Assembly (NCBI GenBank): GCA_949751835.1
Contig: CATKHK010000188.1
Coordinates: forward strand, 1-22,605
Direction of reading: 5' to 3'
Source of the DNA: Blepharisma japonicum
Lineage: Eukaryota; Ciliophora; Heterotrichea; Heterotrichida; Blepharismidae
DNA length: 22,605 nucleotides
The notes under the pieces were generated by a model. It was not told the DNA's origin. It saw only the letters and a program-made list of their open reading frames with translations, and ran no database searches. Of this stretch, positions 21,689 to 22,605 are shown piece by piece (the first letter of the stretch is position 1; each line of letters begins with the position of its first letter). The position numbers and the translations under genes were made by a program.

Positions 21689-22502
21689 CTAAGGATAGTT
21701 AATCCTTATAATAGATTTCGCAATTGTTACTGCATAATTATCTAGTTCATCACACATCCTTTTAATTAAGGACAGTGAATAAATTGGAATAACTTTCTGA
21801 TAATGCTGTATATCACCTATTTCTGGCCTTAAATATGCATTTTGTTCTGATAACTGTCTCTTCAAGGCTATGAATTTTTTGTTGTTGAAATATATGTTTT
21901 ATTACTAAAGATGTTTAGATAAGTTTATTTTCAAGTGTCCCAATGTTTGGTATTAGAATACTATCTTTTTGTTGTTGCAATTTTTCAATTTTTCTTTTTC
22001 ATTAATAACAATCTGCTTTTTTTCAGCTAAAGCAGCTATTTCTTGTTTTTAGTCTTTTATTTCTTTATTGAAAGTATCATTATTGTTGTTTCTCAGACCT
22101 AAATTTTCGTTTTCCAAATAGGATTTGCGAAAAGAGTGACTTTTCGGCAGATTGGCTACTCAAATTTTTAATCTGTTATTTTCTCTTTCTAAGGCTAAAT
22201 CGGAGGACTCTAAATTTCTATATATTATTTGAATGGTTTCATTTTTGATTCAACACTATCATATTTAATTTGATTTCTGGTAGGTGCTCTGCATTTTAGA
22301 TTTTATATAATCTTTTTGTTTCAATTCTATGCATCTATTGTTAAGCTCTATTACGCAAATTCAATAATCTTTCACTGTGGATTCTTGAGTGCTTAAAATT
22401 ACTTCTTTTTCCTCCAATTTCTGTTTTAACTCATTAATTTCTTCTTGAAACTTTTTCTAGGCTGTGTTCAGATTATTAATCTTTTTTGATACTTTTTTAA
22501 AT
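21689..22502 (-). pseudogene. Decayed coiled-coil protein gene truncated by the telomere
   Basis: The minus strand reads as a Lys/Glu/Gln/Asn-rich coiled-coil protein in consecutive pieces in different frames: KKFQEEINELKQKLEEKE; STVKDYWICVIELNN; SSDLALERENNRLKIWVAN; SYLENENLGLRNNN; KQEIAALAEKKQIV; LSEQNAYLRPEIGDIQHY; and a final piece ending DELDNYAVTIAKSIIRIN and stop TAG 21689-21691. Frame changes and in-frame TAG/TAA separate them. Several stops sit where Gln would fit (for example between NTA and KKF, and between KD and KQE), as expected from C-to-T changes in CAG/CAA codons. There is no start: the readable sequence begins right at the telomere. I cannot name the family; coiled coils give little specific homology. 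Confidence 0.65.
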
Positions 22503-22605
22503 AGGGTGTTAGGGTGTTAGGGTGTTAGGGTGTTAGGGTGTTAGGGTGTTAGGGTGTTAGGGTGTTAGGGTGTTAGGGTGTTAGGGTGTTAGGGTGTTAG
22601 GGTGT
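22503..22605 (+). repeat. Telomere, (AGGGTGTT)n, C-strand CCCTAACA
   Basis: The last 103 bases are 12 full copies and one 7-base partial copy of the 8-base unit AGGGTGTT without a mismatch. The G-rich strand runs 5' to 3' toward the right end, the orientation of a chromosome's right terminus. The permutation CCCTAACA on the other strand is the telomeric repeat I know from heterotrich ciliates (Stentor, Blepharisma). The array probably stops at the end of the assembled read, so its true length is unknown. Confidence 0.95.

Noticed and set aside
22503-22605. CRISPR array or minisatellite
   Set aside because: The unit is 8 bases, has no spacers, is G-rich toward the 3' end and sits at the sequence terminus, so it is a telomere.

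Overview
The window is the right-hand end of a macronuclear chromosome from a heterotrich ciliate, most likely Blepharisma. Three things visible in the sequence support this. It ends in about 13 head-to-tail copies of AGGGTGTT (C-strand CCCTAACA, which I know as the heterotrich telomere repeat). The large genes are continuous only if UGA is read as tryptophan, while UAA and UAG still terminate, which matches Blepharisma and not Stentor or Condylostoma. The DNA is AT-rich, and the genes are tightly packed and show no introns in the regions I translated.

Layout, left to right: the 3' end of a multi-pass membrane protein gene on the + strand (1-756); a convergent minus-strand gene for a kelch/TPR/coiled-coil protein (954-2867, possibly 5'-truncated); about 0.7 kb of gene remnants; then an array occupying about 17.6 kb made of one gene family. 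All intact copies are on the minus strand: gene A (3683-7108), gene B (10491-13919), gene D (14060-17521) and gene E (17865-21335). Between A and B lie two broken copies, one on the + strand (7785-8815) and one on the minus strand (8816-10250), meeting tail to tail. After gene E comes about 0.35 kb without genes, a decayed coiled-coil gene that runs into the telomere (21689-22502), and the telomere (22503-22605).

Each intact array gene encodes a protein of 1141 to 1156 residues. It has a signal peptide, two consecutive Venus-flytrap (receptor-family ligand-binding, ANF_receptor-like) domains, a pre-membrane Cys-Pro-Phe segment, about nine predicted membrane helices, and a short cytosolic tail with a conserved helix. 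I infer a subtelomeric family of cell-surface receptors that expands by tandem duplication and decays into pseudogenes. Small-molecule or pheromone sensing is a reasonable guess, but the ligand is unknown. B, D and E are close paralogues; A is diverged and lies furthest from the telomere.
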